Source: Flavobacterium sp. NRK1 (GTDB taxonomy: Bacteria > Bacteroidota > Bacteroidia > Flavobacteriales > Flavobacteriaceae). From it: a DNA stretch of 64,000 nt. Position 1 is the first letter of the stretch; each line of letters opens with the position of its first letter. The stretch is from positions 3,222,652 to 3,286,651 of the forward strand of contig NZ_JAMXLA010000001.1 of NCBI RefSeq assembly GCF_024054175.1, read 5' to 3'. Shown here piece by piece: positions 43,746 to 53,514 of the stretch. Position numbers and translations under genes: made by a program. The notes below the pieces were generated by a model that was not told the origin of the DNA, ran no database searches, and was given only the letters and a program-made list of their open reading frames with translations.

Positions 43746-45983
43746 CTAATTGTAAAGTTCACTTCCATATTTTTCTTTTTTAGCAAAACCTTCAAGAATT
43801 TTCCTTACATCATTATTATCTTTTATATAATACCTCGCCTGCGTTTTTTGCGCCCCTACTTTTACAGTATAGGCAGATTGCGGTAATTCTTCAAACATAT
43901 ATTCATCGGTCCAGTCATCACCAATAGCAAAAATAAAGTCATAATCTTCAGCGGCTAATAACTTAGCAGTTGCACGTCCTTTATTTACATTGCTGTTTTT
44001 AATTTCCAGTACTTTATTACCTTCAAGCACCGCAAGTGAATTATTACTTATAAGGCTTGTTAATACAAGTCCCAGCTCTCTTGCACGTATTACTGCGAGT
44101 TCACTGTCCGATTTTCGGTAATGCCAGGCAAGTGAATAATTTTTCTCTTCTAAGAATGAACCTGGAGTCCTGTCAACAAAAGTTTCAATAATCGGCCTGA
44201 TCTTATCCTTCCAATCACTTTTAATACGTTCAATTGCCTCCCAGTCTTTACTCTTTTTCCTCAACCATACCCCATGATCAGTAATAAGCGTATAGTTTTT
44301 ATGGCTAAACCATTTTTCAAGAGTATTTCTGTCACGGCCACTAATTATTGCTACTTCATTATTTTCATTAGCAGCAAGCCTGTCTAAAATATCATACAAA
44401 TCATCGTCGGGCATTGCAGCTTCAGGATTATTTTTAAATCCTACCAAAGTACCATCATAGTCCAGTAAAAACAATCTTTTTTTTGAGTTACTGCAACTAT
44501 CGGTCATATCATTTATAATATTTTCATCCAGTTTTTTTGAAACCAGCATATCCGGCGTATTTTTACCGGATTCTAAGGCCTTCATAAACTCTTCAGCCCA
44601 TTTTTCTACATTATATCTGGAAATTCTTTTCTTTAACTCTTTAATCCTTACATGCTGTTCTGCATGCGGCATTTCTAAAGCCTGTTTCAAAGTATCTGCT
44701 ATCTGTTCAAAGTTATTAGGATTAATAAGTAATGCTTCATGCATTTCTTTTGCTGCTCCTGCCATTTCGCTAAGCACAAGTACTCCATCATGATTAGCTC
44801 TTGAAGCAATATACTCTTTAGCTACAAGGTTCATACCATCTCTTATAGGCGTTATAAGTGCAACGTGTGATGATGCATATAAATCCACAAGATCTTCAAA
44901 AGGCATAGATCTGTAAAAATACCATATAGGAGTCCAGTTTACGGTAGCAAATTTTCCGTTTATCCGGCCTACAAGCTCATCTGTTTCGCTTTTTAACTTT
45001 TGGTATTGCGGCACATTAGAGCGTGAAGGAACAGCAAGCATAACAAGCCGTACCCTTTCCTTATATTCAGGATATTTATTTAAAAAATATTCAAATGCCC
45101 TAATTCTGTTAGGTATACCTTTTGTATAATCCATTCTGTCAATAGACAGAATAAGCTTATTATCAGAAAAATGCTGGCTATGTTCTTCCAGCTTTAACAT
45201 AAGATCAGACTTTTTGTCTTCGGGGCGGGTTTTATGTTCAAGAGCTGCTTCATGGAAACGGTCATAATCTATTCCCATTGGAAAGGAGTCTACTTTTACA
45301 ATACGTCCATTATATAAAACATCATTAAATTTTGTTTCCAAACCGGTAATTCTTTTTACAGAACTTAAAAAGTGGCGTACATAATCGTAAGTATGAAAAC
45401 CTATAAGATTAGCGCCCAATATACCGGCCAGTAGTTCTTCACGCCAGGGAAAAGTCCTGAAAATTTCATAGGAAGGATATGGTATATGCAGAAAAAAGCC
45501 AATAGTAAGATTAGGGTTTCTGTCTCTTATCATCTGCGGAACCAGCATTAACTGATAATCATGTACCCATATAGTATCTCCATCATTGGCGTGCTCTAAT
45601 ACAGCATCGGCAAATTTTTGATTAACCTCTTTATATGAATTCCATTGATCAAGTTCAAATTCAGTATATTCCATGAAGTAATGGAACATGGGCCAGAGAG
45701 TCCGGTTACTGAAGCCATAGTAAAAATTTTCAACATCATTTTCATTCAGGCTCACTGTTATGCACTTTTCTTTTTTAAGAGCCTGATCAACTTCTTCCGT
45801 AAGCTTTTCATTCAGCTGTTCTTCTGTAAGGCCGGACCACCCTATCCAGATGCCATTTCCTTCAGAATGTACCGATTTCATTCCTGTTGCCAGTCCTCCA
45901 ATGCTTGTCTCTGCATGTAAATGCTGATTATCAATTTTAAAGCTGACAGGCAAACGATTAGAAACAATAATTGTTTTATTCAT
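43746..45983 (-). CDS. otsA/otsB: bifunctional trehalose-6-phosphate synthase/phosphatase
   Basis: A 745-residue fusion. Residues 1-475 are a GT20 trehalose-6-phosphate synthase: ISNRLPVSFKI, GGLATGMKSVHSE, VHDYQLMLVPQMIRDRNPNL, FFLHIPYPSYEIFRTFPWRE, DRMDYTKGIPNRIRAFEYFL and PIRDGMNLVAKEYIASR. Residues about 500-745 are a HAD phosphatase with LFLLDYDGTLVGF, AIISGRDRNTLEKWF and FAIGDDWTDEYMFEELP. Together they make trehalose from UDP-glucose and glucose-6-phosphate. The divergent GH15 gene 81 bases away could degrade the product. Confidence 0.95.
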   Translation of the reverse strand: MNKTIIVSNRLPVSFKIDNQHLHAETSIGGLATGMKSVHSEGNGIWIGWSGLTEEQLNEKLTEEVDQALKKEKCITVSLNENDVENFYYGFSNRTLWPMFHYFMEYTEFELDQWNSYKEVNQKFADAVLEHANDGDTIWVHDYQLMLVPQMIRDRNPNLTIGFFLHIPYPSYEIFRTFPWREELLAGILGANLIGFHTYDYVRHFLSSVKRITGLETKFNDVLYNGRIVKVDSFPMGIDYDRFHEAALEHKTRPEDKKSDLMLKLEEHSQHFSDNKLILSIDRMDYTKGIPNRIRAFEYFLNKYPEYKERVRLVMLAVPSRSNVPQYQKLKSETDELVGRINGKFATVNWTPIWYFYRSMPFEDLVDLYASSHVALITPIRDGMNLVAKEYIASRANHDGVLVLSEMAGAAKEMHEALLINPNNFEQIADTLKQALEMPHAEQHVRIKELKKRISRYNVEKWAEEFMKALESGKNTPDMLVSKKLDENIINDMTDSCSNSKKRLFLLDYDGTLVGFKNNPEAAMPDDDLYDILDRLAANENNEVAIISGRDRNTLEKWFSHKNYTLITDHGVWLRKKSKDWEAIERIKSDWKDKIRPIIETFVDRTPGSFLEEKNYSLAWHYRKSDSELAVIRARELGLVLTSLISNNSLAVLEGNKVLEIKNSNVNKGRATAKLLAAEDYDFIFAIGDDWTDEYMFEELPQSAYTVKVGAQKTQARYYIKDNNDVRKILEGFAKKEKYGSELYN

Positions 45984-46064
45984 ACTAAAGTATTTGTGGT
46001 TCAGGTTTAATTTTTATAAATTTAGTGAACAACGAGCCAAAAAGGCTGGTAAAATTAATACTTT

Positions 46065-47864
46065 ATGAAAAATTTAAATTATGGTATCATAGGTAATTGC
46101 CGTAGCGCAGCTCTGATTTCTGCGTCAGGATCTATGGACTGGTGCTGTCTTCCAAAATTTGATTCATCATCTGTTTTTGCAAAATTGCTTGATGAAAAAA
46201 TTGGCGGCAGCTTCGAAATAATTACCGACGAAACCTATACTACACGCCAACATTATATAAAAAATACTGCCATATTAGTTACCGTTTTCAGCAATGGTAC
46301 CGATACTTTTGAAGTAAATGATTTTATGCCAAGATACCTTAAAGAAGATGGCTCTTATAACACGCCTCCTGAAATTATACGGTATATAAAGAAAGTTTCA
46401 GGAAATCCTGTCTGTAGTTTTAAATATAACCCAAAACTTGAATATGCTGCAGGTGAAACCCACACCTATATAAAAGATGATTATATTGTAAGCCTTACCC
46501 AAAGTGAAAAGTTCAACTCAATTTTTCTTCATACTAATTTAGACAAAGAAATACTGGCAACAGGAGCGCCAATAGCAATTGAGGAAGACAGCTTTTTTCT
46601 TTTAGCCTATAACGAAAAAATTTTCAAACAGACTGTACATAAAATTTATCTTGAATTTGAGCGTACAAAAACATATTGGCTAAACTGGACAGATAATACC
46701 ACATCATATAAAAGGTATAACGAAGAAATTATTCGAAGCGCAATAACACTTAAATTGCTTACCTATGATAAAACAGGTGCTGTTCTTGCAGCAGCAACAA
46801 CATCTTTACCGGAAACTATTGGCGAAGTGCGTAATTGGGACTATCGTTTTTGCTGGATACGCGATGCATCAATGGTAGTAAAAGTAATATCTGATATAGG
46901 CCATAAAAATCAGGCAAGGGATTATTTAAAGTTCATTATTGATATAATGCCTGATAAAGACGAAAAACTCCAGATCATGTATGGCATTAATAAAGAAAAG
47001 AATTTAAAAGAAGAAACCCTTGACCATTTAAGTGGCTATATGAATTCTAAGCCTGTACGTACAGGTAATGCTGCATTTACGCAGCGCCAAAATGACATTT
47101 ATGGTATTTTAATGGATGTAATATACCTACAGCTTGTTAACTTTAGCAATGACATAGAGAATGCGGAAGAACTATGGAATATAACTAAAGGAATAGTTTG
47201 GGTAGTGAGCAATCACTGGGAAGAACCCGATAAAGGTATCTGGGAATTCCGTACTGAAGAAAGACACTTCACTTTTTCTAAAGTTTTATGCTGGACAGCT
47301 ATAGACAGAGCTATTAAAGTAGCCCGCATACTGGGCAGAAAATCGAAACTATCCAAATGGGAAATACTTGAAGAAACCATACGAAAAGATATTATGGAAA
47401 ATGCATGGAATGAAAAGGCTCAGGCATTTACACAGTCATATGGTTCTGAAGATTTGGATGCATCTGTGCTGCTTATGGAAAACTATGGATTTATAAATGC
47501 AAAAGATCCTAAGTATATTTCAACAGTATATGCTATTGAAAGAGATTTAAGTAACGAAGGTTTACTATACCGTTATAAGAATAAAGATGATTTCGGGCTG
47601 CCATCTTCTTCATTCACAATCTGTACTTTTTGGTTTATAAACAGTATGTATAAAATAGGCGAAACAAAAAAAGCTGAGAAACTTTTTGAACAACTATTAT
47701 CTTATAGTAATCATTTAGGTTTGTTTAGTGAAGATATTGATTTTAAAACTAAAAGGCTTCTTGGAAATTTCCCTCAGGCTTATTCACATCTTGCATTAAT
47801 TGAAACAGCAATTAATCTTTCTAATATTACACATGAGGAGAAAGTAATGGATGCTGTGAGGTAA
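46065..47864 (+). CDS. glycoside hydrolase family 15 protein (probable trehalase or glucoamylase)
   Basis: A 599-residue GH15 enzyme. The N-terminal YGIIGNCRSAALISASGSMD and WCCLPKFDSSSVFAKLL form the beta-sandwich start. The (alpha/alpha)6 barrel has ETIGEVRNWDYRFCWIRDAS and a general-acid region at EPDKGIWEFRTEERHFTFSK. SRYENDGLP-type loops appear as YRYKNKDDFGLPSSSF. There is no signal peptide, so the substrate is cytoplasmic. GH15 contains glucoamylases, glucodextranases and alpha,alpha-trehalases. Divergence from otsA/B makes trehalase a reasonable inference, untested. Confidence 0.88.
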   Translation: MKNLNYGIIGNCRSAALISASGSMDWCCLPKFDSSSVFAKLLDEKIGGSFEIITDETYTTRQHYIKNTAILVTVFSNGTDTFEVNDFMPRYLKEDGSYNTPPEIIRYIKKVSGNPVCSFKYNPKLEYAAGETHTYIKDDYIVSLTQSEKFNSIFLHTNLDKEILATGAPIAIEEDSFFLLAYNEKIFKQTVHKIYLEFERTKTYWLNWTDNTTSYKRYNEEIIRSAITLKLLTYDKTGAVLAAATTSLPETIGEVRNWDYRFCWIRDASMVVKVISDIGHKNQARDYLKFIIDIMPDKDEKLQIMYGINKEKNLKEETLDHLSGYMNSKPVRTGNAAFTQRQNDIYGILMDVIYLQLVNFSNDIENAEELWNITKGIVWVVSNHWEEPDKGIWEFRTEERHFTFSKVLCWTAIDRAIKVARILGRKSKLSKWEILEETIRKDIMENAWNEKAQAFTQSYGSEDLDASVLLMENYGFINAKDPKYISTVYAIERDLSNEGLLYRYKNKDDFGLPSSSFTICTFWFINSMYKIGETKKAEKLFEQLLSYSNHLGLFSEDIDFKTKRLLGNFPQAYSHLALIETAINLSNITHEEKVMDAVR

Positions 47865-47880
47865 TTAACAAAAATAAAAT

Positions 47881-47926
47881 AAAGAGGCTGGCTAAAAGTT
47901 ATACGACTTATTTAGCCAGCCTCTTT
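47881..47926. terminator. bidirectional terminator after GH15
   Basis: AAAGAGGCTGGCTAAA at 47881-47896 pairs with TTTAGCCAGCCTCTTT from 47911. It is T-rich downstream and A-rich upstream, serving GH15 and the convergent hydrolase. Confidence 0.85.
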
Positions 47927-47944
47927 TACTTATTGTTTATCATA

Positions 47945-48793
47945 CTACGAATTTATAAAATCAATTATATCTTCGTTAAACTTAGTTTTATGGGTATAAA
48001 ATAATCCGTGCGGTGCATCATCATAAACTACATATTTGGCATGCGGAACGATTTTAACCGTTTCTTCAGCAGATGCATCAATTGGAACTGTTTCATCTGC
48101 TTTTCCATGCAATACTAACAAAGGAACACGGATAGCAGCCAAATCTGACCTGAAATCAGTAGTTGACCATGCCTGCATTGATTTGATAGTAGCATATCCA
48201 GCCGAATTTAAAGCCAGTGCAGCGTTTCTTTGAAGATATTCATCACTAACAGGGTGATTAAATAAATGAACCCCATAAAAAGTCTTTGCAAATCCTTCCA
48301 GAAATTTAGGCCTGTCATCTTCCAGCTGGTCTTTTATATCAGTAAACATTTCCTGAGGGAGGCCACTAGGGTTATTATCTGTTTTTAGCAAGTAGGGAGT
48401 AACAGAACTTATTAAAGCTGCTTTTGTTACCCTTCCATCTGAATTATATTTAGATAAGTAGCGGGCTACTTCTCCCCCACCCATAGAAAATCCAACAAGA
48501 GTAACGTTAGTAAGGTCCAGTTCTTCCATTATAAGCCGAAGATCTGTTGCTAAAGTGTCATAATCATATCCTTCCCAAGGCCTTGAAGATTTTCCAAATC
48601 CCCTTCTGTCATATGTTATTACCCTTATATTATGTTTTGGAAGTTCATTAAGTTGATATTCCCACATTTCGTGGCTAAGGGGCCATCCATGAATTAACAC
48701 TACAGGCTTCCCTCTTCCTATATCCTGATAAAATAATTTTACTTCTTCATAGCTTCCTGATAAGCTTACAGAGTTGGTTGTAATAAAAGGCAT
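47945..48793 (-). CDS. alpha/beta hydrolase, non-heme haloperoxidase-like
   Basis: A 282-residue alpha/beta hydrolase. The oxyanion loop is VVLIHGWPLSHEMWEYQL, the RRGFGKS motif follows, and the nucleophile Ser is in LVGFSMGGGEVARYL. The acid Asp is in HGKADETVPIDASAEE and the His in YDDAPHGLFYTHK. This set resembles bacterial arylesterases and cofactor-free chloroperoxidases. No signal peptide is present. The natural substrate is unknown, and peroxidase activity in this group is often a side reaction. Confidence 0.9.
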   Translation of the reverse strand: MPFITTNSVSLSGSYEEVKLFYQDIGRGKPVVLIHGWPLSHEMWEYQLNELPKHNIRVITYDRRGFGKSSRPWEGYDYDTLATDLRLIMEELDLTNVTLVGFSMGGGEVARYLSKYNSDGRVTKAALISSVTPYLLKTDNNPSGLPQEMFTDIKDQLEDDRPKFLEGFAKTFYGVHLFNHPVSDEYLQRNAALALNSAGYATIKSMQAWSTTDFRSDLAAIRVPLLVLHGKADETVPIDASAEETVKIVPHAKYVVYDDAPHGLFYTHKTKFNEDIIDFINS

Positions 48794-48895
48794 AATATTG
48801 TTTTTTAGTAATTAATATTATAAAATTACTAACTGTAAAAACAGTATCAGGCTAATTAAGAAATCATTAGGTGTTAATTAAAAACTAATTGGCAA

Positions 48896-50668
48896 TTATA
48901 TTACTCCCATTTTTTCCATTAAAAAAGTAGCGCTTTTATTTTTACAAATACCATCGCGAAGACAATAATCAAAATAAAGCTCATTATTTTCAATCTGAGC
49001 TTCAAAACAACGATTTATAAGTTTTTGCGGATATTCATCGGTAAGATTGCACACTTCAATATCATGAGTTGCAATTGCCCCTACAGCGTTAAGAACAATC
49101 ATTCTTTTAATAACCTTAATTGTCCCGGTTCTTTTGTCTTCAGAGTTCGTACCTCTCAGTATCTCATCGAGCAATACAAATGCCTTATTCTTTTTCAATT
49201 CATCCATAATAAAACGCAGTCTTTTTACTTCAGCAAAAAAATACGATTCACTATCGGATAGTGAATCAGAAAGCCTCATGGATACTAAAACCGGCAATGG
49301 ATTAATATTAGCTTCTTCTGCACAAACAGGTGCTCCTGCTCCTGCAAGTATCATGTTAATGCCTAAGCTTCTTAAAAATGTGCTTTTGCCTGACATATTT
49401 GATCCTGTGAGAATCATGAAATCAGGGTCAAAATTAATATTATTACCTATTCTGCCTTCTTTATTTAAAAGAGGATGAGCAAGATTTTTAAATTCAATTT
49501 TATTCTCATCATTTAGTAAAGGAAAAGTAAAATCAGGATTGTTATAGTGAAGATTGGCAAAACTGTTAAGGGCTTCAATTTCAGCTATTATATCCAGCCA
49601 CAAGATAATAGCCGCCGAATGTTCTTTTTTCCATTTTAAAAGGCTTTTAAGTGCGTGAAAATGATAAAGCATAAGACCATTCAGCAATGCTGCTCCAAAA
49701 GCATTATTAATACTATCCAGCTTTGAAAATAACGAAGCCAGCTTTTTGATCTGACTGCCGGCTGTCTTACCTTCGTAAACTAATTTGTCCTGTAACGATT
49801 TTAATTTTTCATATTCAAATTTTTCGTTTTCAATTTGATCTATAATTAATCCATAATTGTGAATGATGTTATGAATATCTGTAGTGTGTTGTGTCTCCTG
49901 TTTTATCATCTTAAGGTAACTCAAAATGAAAACCAGGTTAAAACCAAAAATCCAGCCTGATAAAGTTGAAAATAATGAATTGTTAGTGATAAAATAAATA
50001 GCTAAACTAATTATAAATAAAGCAGGTGTAGTTAAAGCTATAATTACAGATAACGGAGCTATTTTACCTAAGGGAATGTTTATCCAGTTTAAAAGTCTTT
50101 CATGTATTTCTTCACTATCCCTATAGGCTTTACCTAATGCCATTATTTCCTGCCTGAATTCAGGTTTGCCTGATAATTCCTTAACAGCATGCTGATTAAG
50201 TAAAATTTCTTCTTCAGGAAGTAGTTTTTTTAAAAGAGCAGCGAGCTTTTGTTTTCCTTTAAATGTCTGGGTACGGTTAATGTTATGAAATAAAGATTTG
50301 TTTCCGAAAATATCCAGATCGTATGAATACGGATGGGTATGATCTGTAAATTCATTTCCTTCTTCAAATGGAATTTTATTATGCAAAAGATAGTCAATTT
50401 CATCCTCATTAATTTTAACAATTGCTTCAGCCCTTAATCGTTTATTACGAACAAGTACATGACGGTTCATTAAAAGTATGAATTCAACAATACAAAATAG
50501 TAACAAACAGACTATGACTGTTGTATGTTTTGAATTCAGTATAAAATATAAAAGAACAATTGTAGCAATCGCTATTATAAGTCTGGACAGGCTTATAAAG
50601 TTATAACGCCTGTTTAGCTTTTTTAATTCGCTGATATAAATTTCTTTCTGCTTTTTGTAGAATTCCAT
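48896..50668 (-). CDS. membrane-anchored MutS-like ATPase
   Basis: A 590-residue protein with a C-terminal MutS ATPase: Walker A is LTGSNMSGKSTFLRSLGINM, followed by GAPVCAEEANINPLPVLVSM, SYFFAEVKRLRFIMDELK, VLLDEILRGTNSEDKRTGTI and IATHDIEVCNLTDEYPQKL. The usual N-terminal mismatch-recognition domain is missing. Instead there are two pairs of transmembrane segments, around residues 28-66 and about 195-255 (PLSVIIALTTPALFIISLAI), then a core/clamp-like helical region. It is unlike housekeeping MutS and unlike MutS2 (no Smr domain). A role in membrane-linked DNA handling is an inference. Confidence 0.85.
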   Translation of the reverse strand: MEFYKKQKEIYISELKKLNRRYNFISLSRLIIAIATIVLLYFILNSKHTTVIVCLLLFCIVEFILLMNRHVLVRNKRLRAEAIVKINEDEIDYLLHNKIPFEEGNEFTDHTHPYSYDLDIFGNKSLFHNINRTQTFKGKQKLAALLKKLLPEEEILLNQHAVKELSGKPEFRQEIMALGKAYRDSEEIHERLLNWINIPLGKIAPLSVIIALTTPALFIISLAIYFITNNSLFSTLSGWIFGFNLVFILSYLKMIKQETQHTTDIHNIIHNYGLIIDQIENEKFEYEKLKSLQDKLVYEGKTAGSQIKKLASLFSKLDSINNAFGAALLNGLMLYHFHALKSLLKWKKEHSAAIILWLDIIAEIEALNSFANLHYNNPDFTFPLLNDENKIEFKNLAHPLLNKEGRIGNNINFDPDFMILTGSNMSGKSTFLRSLGINMILAGAGAPVCAEEANINPLPVLVSMRLSDSLSDSESYFFAEVKRLRFIMDELKKNKAFVLLDEILRGTNSEDKRTGTIKVIKRMIVLNAVGAIATHDIEVCNLTDEYPQKLINRCFEAQIENNELYFDYCLRDGICKNKSATFLMEKMGVI

Positions 50669-50697
50669 AAAGTTATGTTGAATAACAAATATAGAAT

Positions 50698-50721
50698 AAA
50701 AAAATCCTGCCGAAGCAGGAT
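50698..50721 (-). terminator. terminator of the universal stress protein gene
   Basis: ATCCTGC/GCAGGAT stem with a TTCG tetraloop on the minus strand, followed by seven T. It lies just below the USP stop codon. Confidence 0.85.
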
Positions 50722-50725
50722 ATCT

Positions 50726-51562
50726 TTAACCCTCATGAAATACCAGCAATGGTATTTTAGAGTGATAAGCCATTTTTTTGGTAAGGCTTCTATGAAACAA
50801 GCTCTCAAAAAAGCCTCTCTTATGCGTTCTCATAACAAGCATACCTACATTTTGGTTCTGGATAAAATCAAGTATAGTCTGTTCAATATGATCACCTGCT
50901 ATATTAAAAAAATCTATTTTCTCGCTTCGGTAAAATATTTTCCATTCATTTATTCTTTCTTCAATATCTTCCGGATCATCATCATTTTTAATATACAGGC
51001 ATAATACTGATGCTTCAAATTTCCTGGCAATTTCAAGGGTCTGAGCTAAAGCATCGTTATCTTTATCTTTATATTGTGTGGTAAAAGCTATGCTTTTTAT
51101 AGGATGATATTCTGCTTCGGCAGGAATACCCAATACAGGAACTTTAGCATTTGCTATTACTGAAGCGGTAGATGAACCTAAAAAAGTTTCTTTTAACCCA
51201 CTGGCTCCTTTTGTACCCATCACGATAAGATCTATGCCTTCATCAGCGCAAACCTTATTTATATTGTAAATGAGATCTCCATATAGCAAAATATTACGCA
51301 TTCTCACATGGCCAAGATTTTTTCTCTCTGCAAGTTTATGCAATTCCGGAAGTTGTTCCCTGAAACTTTCAAACTGATTCATTTCTACAATATCAAAAAT
51401 TTCTTTGGTAGATTCCGGTAATGGCGGAGTTTCAACTATAGGAAGATCATATACGTGAAGTACCACCAATTCTGCACCGAAGGAATCTGCAAAACGAAGT
51501 GCGTATATAAATGCAGTGTTTGCTGCCTCAGAAAAATCAGTCGGGAAAAGTATTTGTTTCAT
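50726..51562 (-). CDS. tandem universal stress protein
   Basis: A 278-residue protein of two Usp domains. The first begins KQILFPTDFSEAANTAFIYA and carries the ATP-binding motif IVMGTKGASGLKETFLGSST, continuing with SVIANAKVPVLGIPAEA. The second has IKSIAFTTQYKDKDNDALAQ and a degenerate glycine motif, MLVMRTHKRGFFESLFHRSL. Such tandem Usps bind nucleotides and act in stress survival; the first domain is the likely ATP binder. It is cytosolic. Upstream is the large repeat lipoprotein gene, with a terminator between. Confidence 0.92.
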   Translation of the reverse strand: MKQILFPTDFSEAANTAFIYALRFADSFGAELVVLHVYDLPIVETPPLPESTKEIFDIVEMNQFESFREQLPELHKLAERKNLGHVRMRNILLYGDLIYNINKVCADEGIDLIVMGTKGASGLKETFLGSSTASVIANAKVPVLGIPAEAEYHPIKSIAFTTQYKDKDNDALAQTLEIARKFEASVLCLYIKNDDDPEDIEERINEWKIFYRSEKIDFFNIAGDHIEQTILDFIQNQNVGMLVMRTHKRGFFESLFHRSLTKKMAYHSKIPLLVFHEG

Positions 51563-51649
51563 ATTAGTTGTATTGATATACTGTAAAGTTACAAAATTTA
51601 CACTCCTAATTTAGGATAATTATTACCCTTGTTTGTAAGGTTTTTGTTA

Positions 51650-51677
51650 AAAAAAAGCCGGCTTAATGCCGGCTTTT
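51650..51677 (-). terminator. terminator of the repeat lipoprotein gene
   Basis: AAAAGCCGGC at 51653-51662 pairs with GCCGGCTTTT at 51668-51677 around TTAAT. On the minus strand a run of eight or more T follows. Confidence 0.85.
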
Positions 51678-51699
51678 AAATATTATTTACTGATTTTAC

Positions 51700-53349
51700 T
51701 TAATTCAGTTTATTAAATGTATCTGTATATGTACCGGAAATAGTTACATTACTTCCTTTAATTACACTTCCATATATAGTGATTGATGAACCTGAACCAA
51801 CAAACTCTATAGTTGAATTACTATTTAATATTAGATTACCATATATAACAACACTACCTTCTACCCTGAAAACAGCATTACTGTTTACACTAAGAGATAA
51901 CCATGGGTTATTTGCCTGACCCTGAGATAAAGATCCTTTCATATAAAAAGTACCATTGCTGTTTACATTTAAGGATTGAGATACTGATAATGAGCCACAA
52001 AAAGTAAGGCTTGCATTAGAGTTTACATTAATTCCGTAAAGTGAAGCAGACCCTTGATATTCTTTAGTCTGGTTAGAATTCACATTAAGCCAAACTGATT
52101 CGTTATAAGTTGGAAAACTTGTACAATTTACAGTTTGTGAAACTGGCAAAATATGTGCTATTTTAAGTCCTCCGTTACCCATTGCAGCAAAAATATAATT
52201 GTCTTTACTTACTACATAGTTACAAGATCCGTTTAAATTTAAGTATCCTAAAGCGGAAAGTGTCTGGTTTGTATTTTTATAGATATAAAGACCGGCACCA
52301 CCATTAGCAACATACACTTTGTCACTATTCACCGAAACTGCATTTGTGGTAATGTCTGAAGCATTCACCCCACCTACAGATGCCGGCACTGCAATAGTTT
52401 GTGTTTTACTACCTGAATTAAGATTATAAACTCCTAAGCCATTATATCCTTCAGATACAAGTAATGAATTATTCCCAAGAAAATCTATTGTTCTTTTAGC
52501 TCCCGCAACATCCTGAGAGGTTATAAATGAATTTTGAAGGTTAAGGTTATTAGCGTTATATACCTTCACTCCCTGAGTTCCGCTTAAAATAACAATTTTA
52601 TTGCTATTGTATCCAACAGCCCTTAAATCATTAACCGGAATGGTCATTTCAACCTGATGAGTAGATTTATTAAGCTGTGCAAGAACTCCGTTATCACCTG
52701 AAACCGCAAAGTATTTATTACTTGTAGATGTAACAGATGTACCAACATTTCCTGTTAAGGTTGTCTGAGTATAATTAGTGCTTAAAAGTCCGTTAGATAA
52801 AGTCATTGCAGCTACAAAGGCAGGCGACTGCAATTGAGGATTAGCATCTACACTAGCAGCACCAGCAATGTATAGTACTCCATTATCATAGTTTACAGCA
52901 CTAACATCTGTATTAGGTAAAATTGCCTGCACTACTATTTGCGGTGTTGCAGGGTTAGATATATTAATTACATCTATAGCACCTGAATAAGTTTCTCCCT
53001 GTGTATTGTATGAAACATACGCATAATTACCATTAATAGCTACATGAGTAGCTTTAAGAGTCAATCCTCCATAAACCGGTGGTGCTACTTCCGCTACCAA
53101 TTCTAAAGGAAAACTCCCCGCTGTAGGTTCTCCGCCCCTGCCATCAATCATACCTACCTGAGCGATATCTAAAACTCCTGAATTATCAAAACTAATTCTG
53201 TCATTTAAAGATTGAGAATCTGTATTTAAAATAATTTTTTCCTGTGAATTATTATTATTCACACCATCATCATCGTTATTACAGGAAACTACTAAAAAAA
53301 TTCCTGAGAACATTACACATAAACGTAAAAAGCTAAAATTCTTTTTCAT
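51700..53349 (-). CDS. large lipoprotein: beta-propeller plus NVNSN-repeat beta-solenoid
   Basis: A 549-residue surface lipoprotein. A signal peptide ends in a lipobox FLVVSC (Cys23), followed by an NNDDDGVNNNN spacer. Residues 60-400 show LVIVD-like or propeller-type repeats (GAIDVINISNPATPQIVVQ, QGVKVYNANNLNLQNSF, GLGVYNLNSGS, AGLYIYKNTNQTL). Residues about 420-549 repeat WLNVNSNQTKEYQGS, INVNSNASLTFCGSL, LNVNSNGTFYMKGSL, LSVNSNAVFRVEGSV and LILNSNSTIEFVGSG, each one coil of a beta-solenoid resembling bactofilins. It may be exported to the cell surface. Function unknown. Confidence 0.8.
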   Translation of the reverse strand: MKKNFSFLRLCVMFSGIFLVVSCNNDDDGVNNNNSQEKIILNTDSQSLNDRISFDNSGVLDIAQVGMIDGRGGEPTAGSFPLELVAEVAPPVYGGLTLKATHVAINGNYAYVSYNTQGETYSGAIDVINISNPATPQIVVQAILPNTDVSAVNYDNGVLYIAGAASVDANPQLQSPAFVAAMTLSNGLLSTNYTQTTLTGNVGTSVTSTSNKYFAVSGDNGVLAQLNKSTHQVEMTIPVNDLRAVGYNSNKIVILSGTQGVKVYNANNLNLQNSFITSQDVAGAKRTIDFLGNNSLLVSEGYNGLGVYNLNSGSKTQTIAVPASVGGVNASDITTNAVSVNSDKVYVANGGAGLYIYKNTNQTLSALGYLNLNGSCNYVVSKDNYIFAAMGNGGLKIAHILPVSQTVNCTSFPTYNESVWLNVNSNQTKEYQGSASLYGINVNSNASLTFCGSLSVSQSLNVNSNGTFYMKGSLSQGQANNPWLSLSVNSNAVFRVEGSVVIYGNLILNSNSTIEFVGSGSSITIYGSVIKGSNVTISGTYTDTFNKLN

Positions 53350-53490
53350 TTAAATTAATATGGTTTAGTTTTTATACTATAATTATACAGCAAAAGTAAA
53401 ATATAACAAATATTAAATAGTTAATGTTTAGCTAATTGACCATTTTGTTGCGACGAATGGCAAGATTTTTAAGTTATATGTTATAATACT

Positions 53491-53498
53491 TATCTTTG
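53491..53498 (+). promoter_or_regulatory. -7 element that decides the mnmE start
   Basis: TATCTTTG at 53491-53498 matches TAnnTTTG. The first in-frame ATG, at 53500, lies only two bases after it and so probably upstream of the transcript start; the ATG at 53515 is then the first usable one. A -33 TTG is not evident. Confidence 0.5.
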
Positions 53499-53514
53499 CA
53501 TGAAATATTTCACT

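Noticed and set aside
51700..52150. Repeated short motif that might suggest a CRISPR array
   Set aside because: The repeats encode NVNSN in frame with variable spacing; they are protein repeats. No CRISPR array or cas gene is present in the window.
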